DNA of 64,000 nucleotides from Pseudomonas saponiphila (GTDB taxonomy: Bacteria; Pseudomonadota; Gammaproteobacteria; Pseudomonadales; Pseudomonadaceae), in the NCBI RefSeq assembly GCF_900105185.1, contig NZ_FNTJ01000001.1:1065501-1129500 (forward strand), read 5' to 3'. Positions 34,678 through 41,906 of the stretch are shown here, one piece after another. Within the stretch, counting starts at the first letter, position 1. Every line of letters starts with the position of its first letter. Both the position numbers and the translations under genes were made by a program. The notes below the pieces were generated by a model that had not been told where the DNA came from, did not search any database, and worked only from the letters and a program-made list of their open reading frames with translations.

Positions 34678-35598
34678 ATGGATCCCTTATCCGATGTGCT
34701 GTCTCAACTCGATAGCCACAGTTCGGTTTTCGCCGGACTGCAGGCCGGGGGAGACTGGTCCATCTGCTTTCCGGCCCCGGAAGGCATCAAGTTCAACGCG
34801 GTTATCGAAGGCTCGTGCTGGTTGCTGGTGGAAGGCGAGCGCCCGATCGAGTTGCACCAGGGCGACTGTTTTCTTCTGTCCAAGGCGCGGCCCTTCATTC
34901 TGGCCAGCGACTTGAGCCTGCAGCCCATCGACTCGCACCTGGTTTACCGCGATGCCAGGAACGGGATCGCCCACTATCGGCAAGGCCAGGGCTTTTTCCT
35001 GATCGGCGGGCGGTTTGCCTATTGTGACGAGGCCAGGCTGTTGCTGGACGGTCTGCCCGCGGTGGTCACGGTCAATGGCCAGTCGGGCCAGGCTGGGGTC
35101 CTACAGTGGGCATTGCAGCAACTGAAAACCGAGCTACCCAGCAGCCTGCCGGGCTCGTCGTTGATCGTGCGGCAACTGGGGCACCTGATGCTGGTGCAGG
35201 TACTGCGGCTGTATCTGGCGGCGTCCCAGGAGCACCCGCCGGGGTGGCTGGCGGCGCTCTCGGACCCAAAGATCAATGCCGCCATTCAAGCCATACACGC
35301 CGAGCCCGAGCACCGCTGGACGGTCAATCTGCTGGCCAGGCGGGTGGGGATGTCGCGTTCGACGCTGGCGCTGCGTTTCAAGCAGAAGGTCGGCATGGGG
35401 CCACTGGCCTACGTGCTGCGTTGGCGCATGCAACTGGCCTCTCGGGAACTGCGCAGGCATCAGGGCAGTATTTCCTCGATCGCACAGGCGCTGGGCTATG
35501 ACTCCGACAGCGCTTTCAGCAATGCCTTCAAGCGGGTGATGGCCTGTTCTCCCCGCGAGTACCGGCTGCGCCAGGCTGCGGTTGCGAGCGTTGCATGA
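34678..35598 (+). CDS. AraC-family regulator (cupin_6 type)
   Basis: 306 residues with CGGAG upstream. The N-terminal cupin-like domain (about 1-180: FNAVIEGSCWLLVEGERPIELHQGDCFLLS) is followed by the AraC DNA-binding domain (about 205-300: TVNLLARRVGMSRSTLALRFKQK; ISSIAQALGYDSDSAFSNAFKR). It probably controls the divergent aldo/keto reductase. Its last 71 bp overlap the 3' end of the convergent LysR gene. Confidence 0.9.
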   Translation: MDPLSDVLSQLDSHSSVFAGLQAGGDWSICFPAPEGIKFNAVIEGSCWLLVEGERPIELHQGDCFLLSKARPFILASDLSLQPIDSHLVYRDARNGIAHYRQGQGFFLIGGRFAYCDEARLLLDGLPAVVTVNGQSGQAGVLQWALQQLKTELPSSLPGSSLIVRQLGHLMLVQVLRLYLAASQEHPPGWLAALSDPKINAAIQAIHAEPEHRWTVNLLARRVGMSRSTLALRFKQKVGMGPLAYVLRWRMQLASRELRRHQGSISSIAQALGYDSDSAFSNAFKRVMACSPREYRLRQAAVASVA

Positions 35599-36475
35599 CG
35601 AAGTCGATGAAGGCTCGCAGTGACGGCGCCATTTGCCGTTGGCTGGGGTAATACAGGTAGAACCCGGGGAAAGCCGGTGTCCATTCCTTGAGCAGGTGGA
35701 TCAGTTGGCCGCTTTCCACCAGGGCGGCCACCTGATGGCGGAACAGATAGGCGATGCCGACTCCGTCGAGGACCACGCGGGTGAGCATTTCCGGCTCGGT
35801 AACCACCAGAGGGCCCTTGACCTCGATCTCCAGCAGTTCGCCATTGCGCTCGAATTCCCAGCGATACAGGCTGCCGTCCGTGGGCCAGCGGTAAGTCAGG
35901 CACTGGTGGTGTATCAGCTCCTGTGGTGTGCGTGGTATTCCGCAGCGTTCCAGATAGGCGGCGGAGGCGACCACCATCATTTCCTGATCACCGCCCAGCC
36001 CCTGGGCGACCATGTCCTTGTCGAGTTTCTTGCCGAGCCGGACCCCGGCATCGAAACCGCCGGCGACTATATCCACCAGGCGCTCGTCGGTGACTACATC
36101 GAACTGAATGCCGGGGTAGGCCTGGAGAAAAGGGCCGATCAGCGGGGCCAGGTAGTGAATGGCCGCCACTCGGGTGGTATTGATGCGCAGCAGCCCGTGA
36201 GGGCCTTCGCTGGAGGTCTTGAGCCTGGCCAGCGCTGCATCCAGGGATGCCAGTGCAGGCAGCAGGTCCGCTAGAAGCCTGGCGCCCATTTCGGTGGGCG
36301 AGACGCTGCGCGTGGTGCGATTGAGCAGGCGCACGTCCAGGCGTTCTTCCATGTTGCGGATGGTTTGGCTGAGAGCGGATGCGGACATGCCCAGGTGGGC
36401 GGCGGCACGGACAAAACTTCCTTGTTGAATGACAGCGGCGAACGCCTGGAGTTGGGCGTATTCATTGCCTCGCAT
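35528..36475 (-). CDS. LysR-family transcriptional regulator
   Basis: 315 residues from the ATG at 36475, with AAGGAAG 8 bp upstream. Helix-turn-helix at about residues 5-60 (LQAFAAVIQQGSFVRAAAHLG, then MSASALSQTIRNMEERLD), then a substrate-binding domain with the CrgA-like pattern (TNTTRVAAIHYLAPLIGPF-like block; DAGVRLG). The coding region extends about 19 residues past the usual family end and runs into the AraC gene. It is divergent from the SDR gene at 36588, its likely target. Confidence 0.88.
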   Translation of the reverse strand: MRGNEYAQLQAFAAVIQQGSFVRAAAHLGMSASALSQTIRNMEERLDVRLLNRTTRSVSPTEMGARLLADLLPALASLDAALARLKTSSEGPHGLLRINTTRVAAIHYLAPLIGPFLQAYPGIQFDVVTDERLVDIVAGGFDAGVRLGKKLDKDMVAQGLGGDQEMMVVASAAYLERCGIPRTPQELIHHQCLTYRWPTDGSLYRWEFERNGELLEIEVKGPLVVTEPEMLTRVVLDGVGIAYLFRHQVAALVESGQLIHLLKEWTPAFPGFYLYYPSQRQMAPSLRAFIDFVMQRSQPQPGAAGTRGENRPSPA

Positions 36476-36587
36476 TATGTCCACTTCCTTAATGGGTCAT
36501 GCGGATAATTATGCATTATCAATTGACCCCGCATACGCAATACTTCCTGCGCACTGAACATTTCAAGTTAACAGCGGAGGTTGACCT

Positions 36588-37328
36588 GTGGGCAGATTTT
36601 CCGGAAAGCGCGTCCTGATTACCGGGGGTACCAGTGGCATGGGCCTGGCAGGAGCCAAACGCATCGCCGATGAGGGCGGTCAGGTGGCCGTGACGGGCTA
36701 CAGCGCCGAGCATCTGGAGGAGGCTGCGCGGCTGCTTCCGGCAGATGCGCTGATTTTCAAGAACGATGCGGCCGACCCTGAAGCCGTGCAGCAACTGGTG
36801 GAGCAGGTCCGACAACTGGGTGGGCTCGACGGGCTCTGGCTCAATGCCGGTTATGCACAGGTGGGGCCGATCGAAGAGGTTGATGCCGGTTTTTTCGATC
36901 GCATGATGAACGCCAATGCCAGGGGGCCTTTGCTGCAACTGGCTGGGTTGACCGGCTTGCTGCGGCCTAATGCGTCAGTGGTGCTGACGTCCTCGACCTC
37001 CGCCTATGAATCCTCGCCCTTGACCAGCGTCTATGCCGCCACCAAGGGAGCGATGATTTCCATGGCCCGTTGTTGCGCGGCGGCACTGGGCCCGCGGGGG
37101 ATCAGGGTCAATGTGCTGGTGCCGGGGCCGATCGAGACCAATTTCCGCAACTTCTTGGCGCAAGACATTCGCCGCCAATTCGAGGATGGGCTCGCCACCC
37201 AGTTGCCGCTGCGGCGGGTCGGTAGCGCCGCCGAAGCGGCGGCGGTGGCGTTGTTTCTCCTGTCGGACGACGCCTCCTATGTGACCGGGAGCCAATACGC
37301 GGTCGATGGTGGCCTGACGATGCGCTGA
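36588..37328 (+). CDS. SDR-family oxidoreductase
   Basis: 246 residues with a GTG start and GGAGG 8 bp upstream. Classical SDR: TGGTSGMG cofactor motif at residues 13-20, NAG at about 87-89, catalytic Ser in VVLTSSTSAYE and YAATK (Tyr, Lys) near 155, then PGPIETNF. Cytosolic NAD(P)-dependent reductase. Substrate unknown. It is divergent from a LysR gene that probably induces it. Confidence 0.92.
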   Translation: MGRFSGKRVLITGGTSGMGLAGAKRIADEGGQVAVTGYSAEHLEEAARLLPADALIFKNDAADPEAVQQLVEQVRQLGGLDGLWLNAGYAQVGPIEEVDAGFFDRMMNANARGPLLQLAGLTGLLRPNASVVLTSSTSAYESSPLTSVYAATKGAMISMARCCAAALGPRGIRVNVLVPGPIETNFRNFLAQDIRRQFEDGLATQLPLRRVGSAAEAAAVALFLLSDDASYVTGSQYAVDGGLTMR

Positions 37329-37582
37329 GAGCGATCCGCTACTGGCAACAACAAAGAGTTCCCCGAGTGACGGCCGTGTGCTCAAGAGGGGCGGATACAC
37401 CTGCGACACTATTGATGCCCTTCGGCTAGAAGGGCGGCGGTGAGCACATCATCGCCAACAAGCGTTGGTTGGATATTGCGTCATATACACAATTTTCAGG
37501 CAGTCAGCTGTAGCAGTATCGCGCTCCGTTTGTGGGTGAGCGATTGCTAACTGGCGTAAGAAGTATGTGTAAGGGATAACTT

Positions 37583-38308
37583 ATGGGCAGCAATAGTATG
37601 TCTCTCCAGTGGTTGATGGAATTTCGCTTGCAGATGTTGGCGGTAAGTTCTTCAGTGCAGGCGTTGAATATCATTGAGATCGAAACTCAACGTCATGGCT
37701 TCGATGTATTTGCATTCGGTGTAAAGAAGTCCACACCCTTTACCCGCCCCAATACCCGGTTACGTGGAACCTATCCGGAAGCCTGGATGGATATCTATCG
37801 GGTAAAAAACTATGCTGCTGCCGACCCCGCCGTGGAACATGCGCTGCGTACTACCAATGTAGTCGCCTGGAGTGACAAGTTGCGTGAAGAGAACCCTTTG
37901 TTGTTCAGTGAGGCGAAAGAATATGGTTTGTGCGAGGGCGTGACACTGTCCAGTAAAGGTTCTGATAATACCGTGAGATTTTTATCTTTCTCGCGCAGCC
38001 AAGGCGTGATTTCCGAGGCTGAAGTGGCGAGTATCGGGCTGGGCTTGAAGTTGATGCTGGATATTCTTGTAGAAACCCTTACCCGAACTAAAGACGAGGC
38101 TCTGGTGGCTGAGTCCGCCAGCCTGACCAGAAGGGAAAAGGAAATACTGCAATGGACGGCAGATGGTAAAAGTTCTGGGGAAATATCCATGATCCTGAGA
38201 ATTTCCGAAAACACGGTGAATTTTCATCTCAAGAGCATCCAGAAGAAATTCCATGCCCCAAACAAGACCTTCGCCGCGGCCTACGCGGCGGCGCAAGGCT
38301 TGCTGTGA
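37583..38308 (+). CDS. LuxR-type quorum-sensing regulator, solo
   Basis: 241 residues with AAGGGATAA upstream. The N-terminal autoinducer-binding domain keeps the positions of the six TraR ligand residues: Trp68, Tyr72, Asp81, Pro82, Trp96 and Gly119. The C-terminal GerE/LuxR helix-turn-helix (about 175-238) has LTRREKEILQWTADGKSSGEI and SENTVNFHLKSIQKKF. No luxI synthase lies in the window, so it is a solo regulator that could respond to an AHL made elsewhere. It is 470 bp upstream of the avrD-like operon and a lux-box-like dyad stands between them. Base composition is lower in G+C than its neighbours. Confidence 0.9.
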   Translation: MGSNSMSLQWLMEFRLQMLAVSSSVQALNIIEIETQRHGFDVFAFGVKKSTPFTRPNTRLRGTYPEAWMDIYRVKNYAAADPAVEHALRTTNVVAWSDKLREENPLLFSEAKEYGLCEGVTLSSKGSDNTVRFLSFSRSQGVISEAEVASIGLGLKLMLDILVETLTRTKDEALVAESASLTRREKEILQWTADGKSSGEISMILRISENTVNFHLKSIQKKFHAPNKTFAAAYAAAQGLL

Positions 38309-38450
38309 TGGCCGCAGTCGGCGCTGTCGCCGACCTGGATGCACAGCTTGAGCGGCTACAGCGCAAGTAAAGGCTAATACCCGCAAGCCCTGGGTTCCCA
38401 CGTGGGGCTGTTGTCGTGGTTTGCTAAATTAATACTCATGACTATTAATA

Positions 38451-38480
38451 GGCGCCATTTGTATGGCGTCTTTTTATTTT
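38451..38480 (+). terminator. Rho-independent terminator after luxR
   Basis: GGCGCCAT (38451-38458) pairs with ATGGCGTC (38463-38470), one G-U included, around a TTGT loop and is followed by TTTTTATTTT. It should end the luxR transcript and insulate the avrD-like operon. Confidence 0.8.
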
Positions 38481-38594
38481 AAATTTATTTTGATGACCGG
38501 TTAGTCATTCTTAACTGGCGTCTTGACTATGCGCTGATGTTTTTAATTGCTCCTTATTGAGGCTTTGTGTTGTGTTGTTGGGTTGCGCTTAGTT

Positions 38595-38614
38595 ACCTAC
38601 CAGAATTAGTAGGT
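38595..38614. promoter_or_regulatory. lux/phz-box-like dyad
   Basis: ACCTAC (38595-38600) and GTAGGT (38609-38614) form a perfect 6-bp inverted repeat with an 8-bp spacer, 20 bp in all. It has the CT-N12-AG spacing of las/rhl boxes and matches 12 of 18 positions of the phz box as I recall it. It lies about 170 bp before the avrD-like start. Binding by the adjacent LuxR protein is inference. Confidence 0.65.
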
Positions 38615-38624
38615 TGTAATGAAT

Positions 38625-38640
38625 AGTAACAGTTGTTACT
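38625..38640. promoter_or_regulatory. Second inverted repeat in the avrD-like leader
   Basis: AGTAAC (38625-38630) and GTTACT (38635-38640) form a perfect dyad with an AGTT centre, 10 bp after the lux-box-like site. It could be a second operator or lie near the transcription start. No regulator can be named. Confidence 0.35.
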
Positions 38641-38776
38641 TTTTGTTTCATTGGTGTTTGGTTGGATAGGTCGTTCGTCGATATGGAGGGTTATTGCCTT
38701 CTCTCTTTGTTTTCGAAGACTTTTTGAAGTGTCTAGCAGCGTGCTGGCAATCGTTTGATTGCTAAAGGAGATGGTT

Positions 38777-39709
38777 ATGCAGGATGTTAACTTCAGTCAT
38801 ATAGAAAATCATCTTGGACCTGCGGCGGACCGGTTTTTCGGTGCAGGTTTCAAACGTGTGAAATATGGCACCAGGCATCTAAGTCTTACTGATACTTCGG
38901 TAGATTCGAGTATCAGCTTGAGCTATCCGGCCGGCTGGTCGAAGAAAATCGGCAGTGGTGAACTAGTGCCGCACCTGAGCACTATTGATGCATTGGCCAT
39001 TGCTATCAATCTTTGTCAGGACGTGCTCTTGGAGAAGTTTGCAAATGTCGATTGTTGCTGGGTCCGGCGGATATCGATAAAGGCCGGCAAGAAACCCGAG
39101 GAAGATCTGCGCGAGATCCAGGCCCATATGCATGAGGAGCTCCCGCAGGTCGATACCCAGGGCGATACTTGCCTGGCATTTTCCGGGCATGTCGGCGCGA
39201 TGGCCCTGCAACTGGAGATCGTAAGGCCCGCAGCGGCTGACGGCAGGGCGAACCAGGATGGCAGTGGCAATAACTACTATGTGGAAGGCTTCAGGAAGCG
39301 TACCCAACTGATCGACGACATTGTTTTCGATTCGCCGCTCAAGGCGATTTCGAAACTGGTGGTCGTCGACGAAGAACCGGGCTCCGCCAGAGGTGGCATC
39401 GAAGCCAGCTATCCGCAGGTCGTGACGCCTATCGATGCCTTCGTCAGTCACCTGCAGATCGCCCAGGTGCTGCTCTACAAGCTGGACAATCTGCAACGGG
39501 GTCAATCCAACACCCTGTGGATGCGAACCACCACCATCACCGCGCAGGACCCGGCCCGGCGCAGTGCCCAGGCCCGGGTGCTGATGACCGAACTCAAGGA
39601 CGCCAACATAGTGACGGTCAAGGGCGAGGACTGGCGGGTGGCGGAGATAGTCGGCCATCTGAGTGGCATGACCCTGTCGTGTTCCGTCGCGCATCTGTTA
39701 CCTCGCTAG
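38777..39709 (+). CDS. avrD: AvrD-family protein (syringolide-synthase-like)
   Basis: 310 residues from the ATG at 38777, 6 bp after AAGGAG; an ATG at 38771 touches the ribosome site and is less likely. Length and blocks fit AvrD of P. syringae (about 311 residues): LGPAADRFFGAGFKRVKYG near 13-31, SYPAGWSKK at 49-57, GIEASYPQVVTPIDAF near 207-222 and LLYKLDNLQRGQSNTLWMR near 232-250. The two halves repeat each other (SYP at 49 and 211; IDA at 70 and 219; VLL at 83 and 231; WVRR/WMR at 95 and 248), consistent with a double domain. AvrD is known to direct synthesis of syringolides from a beta-ketoacyl unit and a xylulose unit. The exact reaction here is inferred. Confidence 0.78.
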   Translation: MQDVNFSHIENHLGPAADRFFGAGFKRVKYGTRHLSLTDTSVDSSISLSYPAGWSKKIGSGELVPHLSTIDALAIAINLCQDVLLEKFANVDCCWVRRISIKAGKKPEEDLREIQAHMHEELPQVDTQGDTCLAFSGHVGAMALQLEIVRPAAADGRANQDGSGNNYYVEGFRKRTQLIDDIVFDSPLKAISKLVVVDEEPGSARGGIEASYPQVVTPIDAFVSHLQIAQVLLYKLDNLQRGQSNTLWMRTTTITAQDPARRSAQARVLMTELKDANIVTVKGEDWRVAEIVGHLSGMTLSCSVAHLLPR

Positions 39710-39718
39710 GAGAGCACC

Positions 39719-40747
39719 ATGGGCGTTCGTATTGCGGGGTTGGGAGGCGCCTTGCCTCCCCAGGAAGTGACCAATGAAGACCTCGAACAGCGGCTTGATA
39801 CCACCAGCGAATGGATTGTCAGCCGTACTGGCATCTTGAAGCGTTACGTCGTTACCGAGGGCATCTGCACCAGCGATCTGGCCTGTGAGGCCGCCAGGGC
39901 GGCCATCGAAAACGCTCCGGTGGGCCTGAACATCGACTTGTTGATCCTAGCCACCAGCACACCGGACCGCCGTTGTCCGGCCACCGCGCCCAAGGTCGCG
40001 GAGAAGCTCGGATTGCGGGGGATCTCGGCCTTTGATGTGAATGCCGTGTGTTCGGGTTTCATCTATGCATTGCAACTGGGGGCGGCGGCGATCAAGGCGG
40101 GATTCGCCAGGCATGTATTGGTGATCGGTGCCGACGTGTTTTCCTCGATTATCAATGAGCAGGATCGTAGTACCGTGCCTATTTTCGGTGACGGTGCCGG
40201 GGCCGTGGTGCTGCAGGAGTCCGATGTCGATGATGTGCTGGATATCGAAACCGGCAGCGATGGTTCCCTCGAGGATCTGATCACTATTCGTTCCGGCGGC
40301 GTGGAGTCGAAAGTCAATTCGGCGCAGCAGCACCCCGACGACATCTACTTCTCAATGAGTGGCAAGGAAGTTTTCATGCGGGCAATTCAATGCATGAATG
40401 ATTCAGTGCTTGGATTGCTGCAGCGCAATCAACTCGATATTCAGGATGTGGATTGTCTGGTTCCGCACCAGGCGAACCTGAGAATTATAAGAACCTTGGC
40501 CGAGCAACTCGGCGTGCCTTACGAGCGTGCAGTGGTTTCCCTGGATCGGTTTGGTAATACCTCGGCCGCTTCTATACCGCTGGCGCTGACGCAAGCCTGT
40601 ATGGACACCACGCTCAAAGCACGTGATCGAGTAGTGCTGACCGCTTTTGGCGGTGGTGTTACCTGGGGTTCGGCGTTGTTGAACTGGCCTGAATTGCAAA
40701 GAGTTCCATTCATCAAGCATATGAGCGCGACAGGGGTAGCCAAATGA
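39719..40747 (+). CDS. FabH-like 3-oxoacyl-ACP synthase III
   Basis: 342 residues, 9 bp after the avrD-like stop, with TAGGAGA upstream. The thiolase-fold catalytic triad is complete: Cys111 in DVNAVCSGF, His250 in LVPHQANLRI and Asn280 in RFGNTSAAS. The opening WIVSRTGI is typical of FabH. Housekeeping FabH starts fatty-acid synthesis; a copy next to its own ACP in a specialised cluster more likely makes or loads a beta-ketoacyl intermediate. The stop overlaps the ACP start by 4 bp, so the two are co-translated. Starter specificity cannot be read. Confidence 0.9.
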   Translation: MGVRIAGLGGALPPQEVTNEDLEQRLDTTSEWIVSRTGILKRYVVTEGICTSDLACEAARAAIENAPVGLNIDLLILATSTPDRRCPATAPKVAEKLGLRGISAFDVNAVCSGFIYALQLGAAAIKAGFARHVLVIGADVFSSIINEQDRSTVPIFGDGAGAVVLQESDVDDVLDIETGSDGSLEDLITIRSGGVESKVNSAQQHPDDIYFSMSGKEVFMRAIQCMNDSVLGLLQRNQLDIQDVDCLVPHQANLRIIRTLAEQLGVPYERAVVSLDRFGNTSAASIPLALTQACMDTTLKARDRVVLTAFGGGVTWGSALLNWPELQRVPFIKHMSATGVAK

Positions 40748-40983
40748 AAGACAAACTGATTGAAGCAATTACCTTGATGCTGAAAGAGAAGTATCAGGTT
40801 CCCGCCCAGCAACTGCACGCTGAAGCAGTGTATGAGGAATTGAACCTGGACTCGTTGACACTGCTGGAAGTTTCAATGGCGCTGGAGCGAGGTTTCGATA
40901 TCAAGGTGCCGGATGGAACTATCGTTCCCGAGCACAGCATCGCCAAGTCGGTGGACAACATACTGTTGAGCAATGCCGCCTGA
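40744..40983 (+). CDS. Acyl carrier protein
   Basis: 79 residues. The 4'-phosphopantetheine attachment Ser37 lies in ELNLDSLTLLEV, the DSL motif of carrier proteins. The start overlaps the ketosynthase stop (ATGA) and the stop overlaps the phosphatase start (TGATG), so three genes are tightly coupled. It is acidic, as carrier proteins are. Being inside the cluster it is presumably dedicated to the pathway, holding the acyl or beta-ketoacyl chain for the ketosynthase and the AvrD-like enzyme. Confidence 0.9.
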   Translation: MKDKLIEAITLMLKEKYQVPAQQLHAEAVYEELNLDSLTLLEVSMALERGFDIKVPDGTIVPEHSIAKSVDNILLSNAA

Positions 40984-41582
40984 TGCTTATCGTCATCTTG
41001 CGGCACGGTGAAACGCCACAGAATCTGAGTGGCGTTTTCCAGGGACAATCCGACCCGGACCTGCATGAAGTCGGTGTGGCGCGATTCCTGAGTGCGGCCC
41101 GGGTGCTTCGGGAACAGCCCTGGGATTCGGTCTACAGCTCCCATTACCGACGCGCCATGAGTTCCGCCGACCTTTTGGCGGACGCCGCCCGGGCACCCAG
41201 GTTCGTCTGCGTCGATCTGGCGGAAAGAAACCTGGGTGAACTGGATGGCCAAGCCAAGTCCGAGCAATTGCAGCTTGATCCGCAGTTGTCGGAGAAGTTG
41301 ATGGAACTTGATTACGCCCCACCAGGGGGTGAATCGGGACAGGCCGCTTTACAACGTTTTATTCGCGCAATTGAAGCAATAGCGGCAAACCACCAACCAC
41401 GTACGCTGGTGGTTGCCCATGGCGGTGTTATTGCCCTTTTTGCACACCATGTATTGGGTGTGCCGACAACTTCCAGTTTTTTGGAACATGGTCATGGGCT
41501 GATGCTCAGGGCTTCAGGAAAAGACTTGAATCTGCTGGGGTTCAACTTGCAGCCAGAGTCAATAGTTTCTGCTTTTACTTAG
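40983..41582 (+). CDS. Histidine phosphatase (phosphoglycerate-mutase-like)
   Basis: 199 residues. Histidine-phosphatase core: RHGE with phospho-acceptor His8, Arg56 in YSSHYRRAMSSA, acid Glu81 in DLAERNLGELDG, and second His146 in VVAHGG. Overlaps the ACP stop by 1 bp. In the gamma-butyrolactone pathway, dephosphorylation follows AfsA condensation with a triose phosphate. A matching step after AvrD condensation with a pentulose phosphate would explain this gene; that is inference. Confidence 0.88.
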   Translation: MLIVILRHGETPQNLSGVFQGQSDPDLHEVGVARFLSAARVLREQPWDSVYSSHYRRAMSSADLLADAARAPRFVCVDLAERNLGELDGQAKSEQLQLDPQLSEKLMELDYAPPGGESGQAALQRFIRAIEAIAANHQPRTLVVAHGGVIALFAHHVLGVPTTSSFLEHGHGLMLRASGKDLNLLGFNLQPESIVSAFT

Positions 41583-41597
41583 CTTCGGAGATATGTG

Positions 41598-41891
41598 ATG
41601 AGTATTGATATCGTGGTGTTCTTCAGCGTGAGCGCGGCTAACCGAGTTGAACTTGGTCGACACTTCAGTGAACTTGCGGCACATACATTGAATGAGCCGG
41701 GTTGTCAGCGGTTTGAAGTTTACGAACAGTCGCCCGAGGCCGGCGGATTCGCTCTGGTTGAACGTTGGCAAGATGATTCGGCCATTTCCGATCATATGGG
41801 CATGCCCTATACCGAGCATTTCATTGCCAATGCCAAGCATCTGATCGAGCACAGCGAAGTCCATCGCCTGACTTCTTTGACCCGCGACTGA
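41598..41891 (+). CDS. ABM-domain (antibiotic biosynthesis monooxygenase-like) protein
   Basis: 97 residues, a single ferredoxin-like ABM domain. Pattern: FFSVSAANRVELGRHFSELA, then EPGCQRFEVYEQ, ALVERWQDDSAISDHMGMPY and FIANAKHLIE. Proteins of this size are usually dimeric, cofactor-free oxygenases or unknown small dimeric enzymes. Fits a tailoring step on an enolised or aromatic intermediate, or a detoxifying role. Spacing to the exporter is 15 bp, with GAGGAG as its ribosome site. Confidence 0.85.
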   Translation: MSIDIVVFFSVSAANRVELGRHFSELAAHTLNEPGCQRFEVYEQSPEAGGFALVERWQDDSAISDHMGMPYTEHFIANAKHLIEHSEVHRLTSLTRD

Positions 41892-41906
41892 TCGAGGAGT
41901 CATGAC

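Larger units (their letters stand above)
38309..38776. other. AT-rich 468-bp control region of the avrD-like operon
   Basis: This stretch is much richer in A+T than the surrounding genome. In order it contains the luxR terminator (38451-38480), a 20-bp lux/phz-box-like dyad (38595-38614), a second inverted repeat (38625-38640) and the ribosome site of the avrD-like gene. No open reading frame of interest is seen. Confidence 0.7.
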
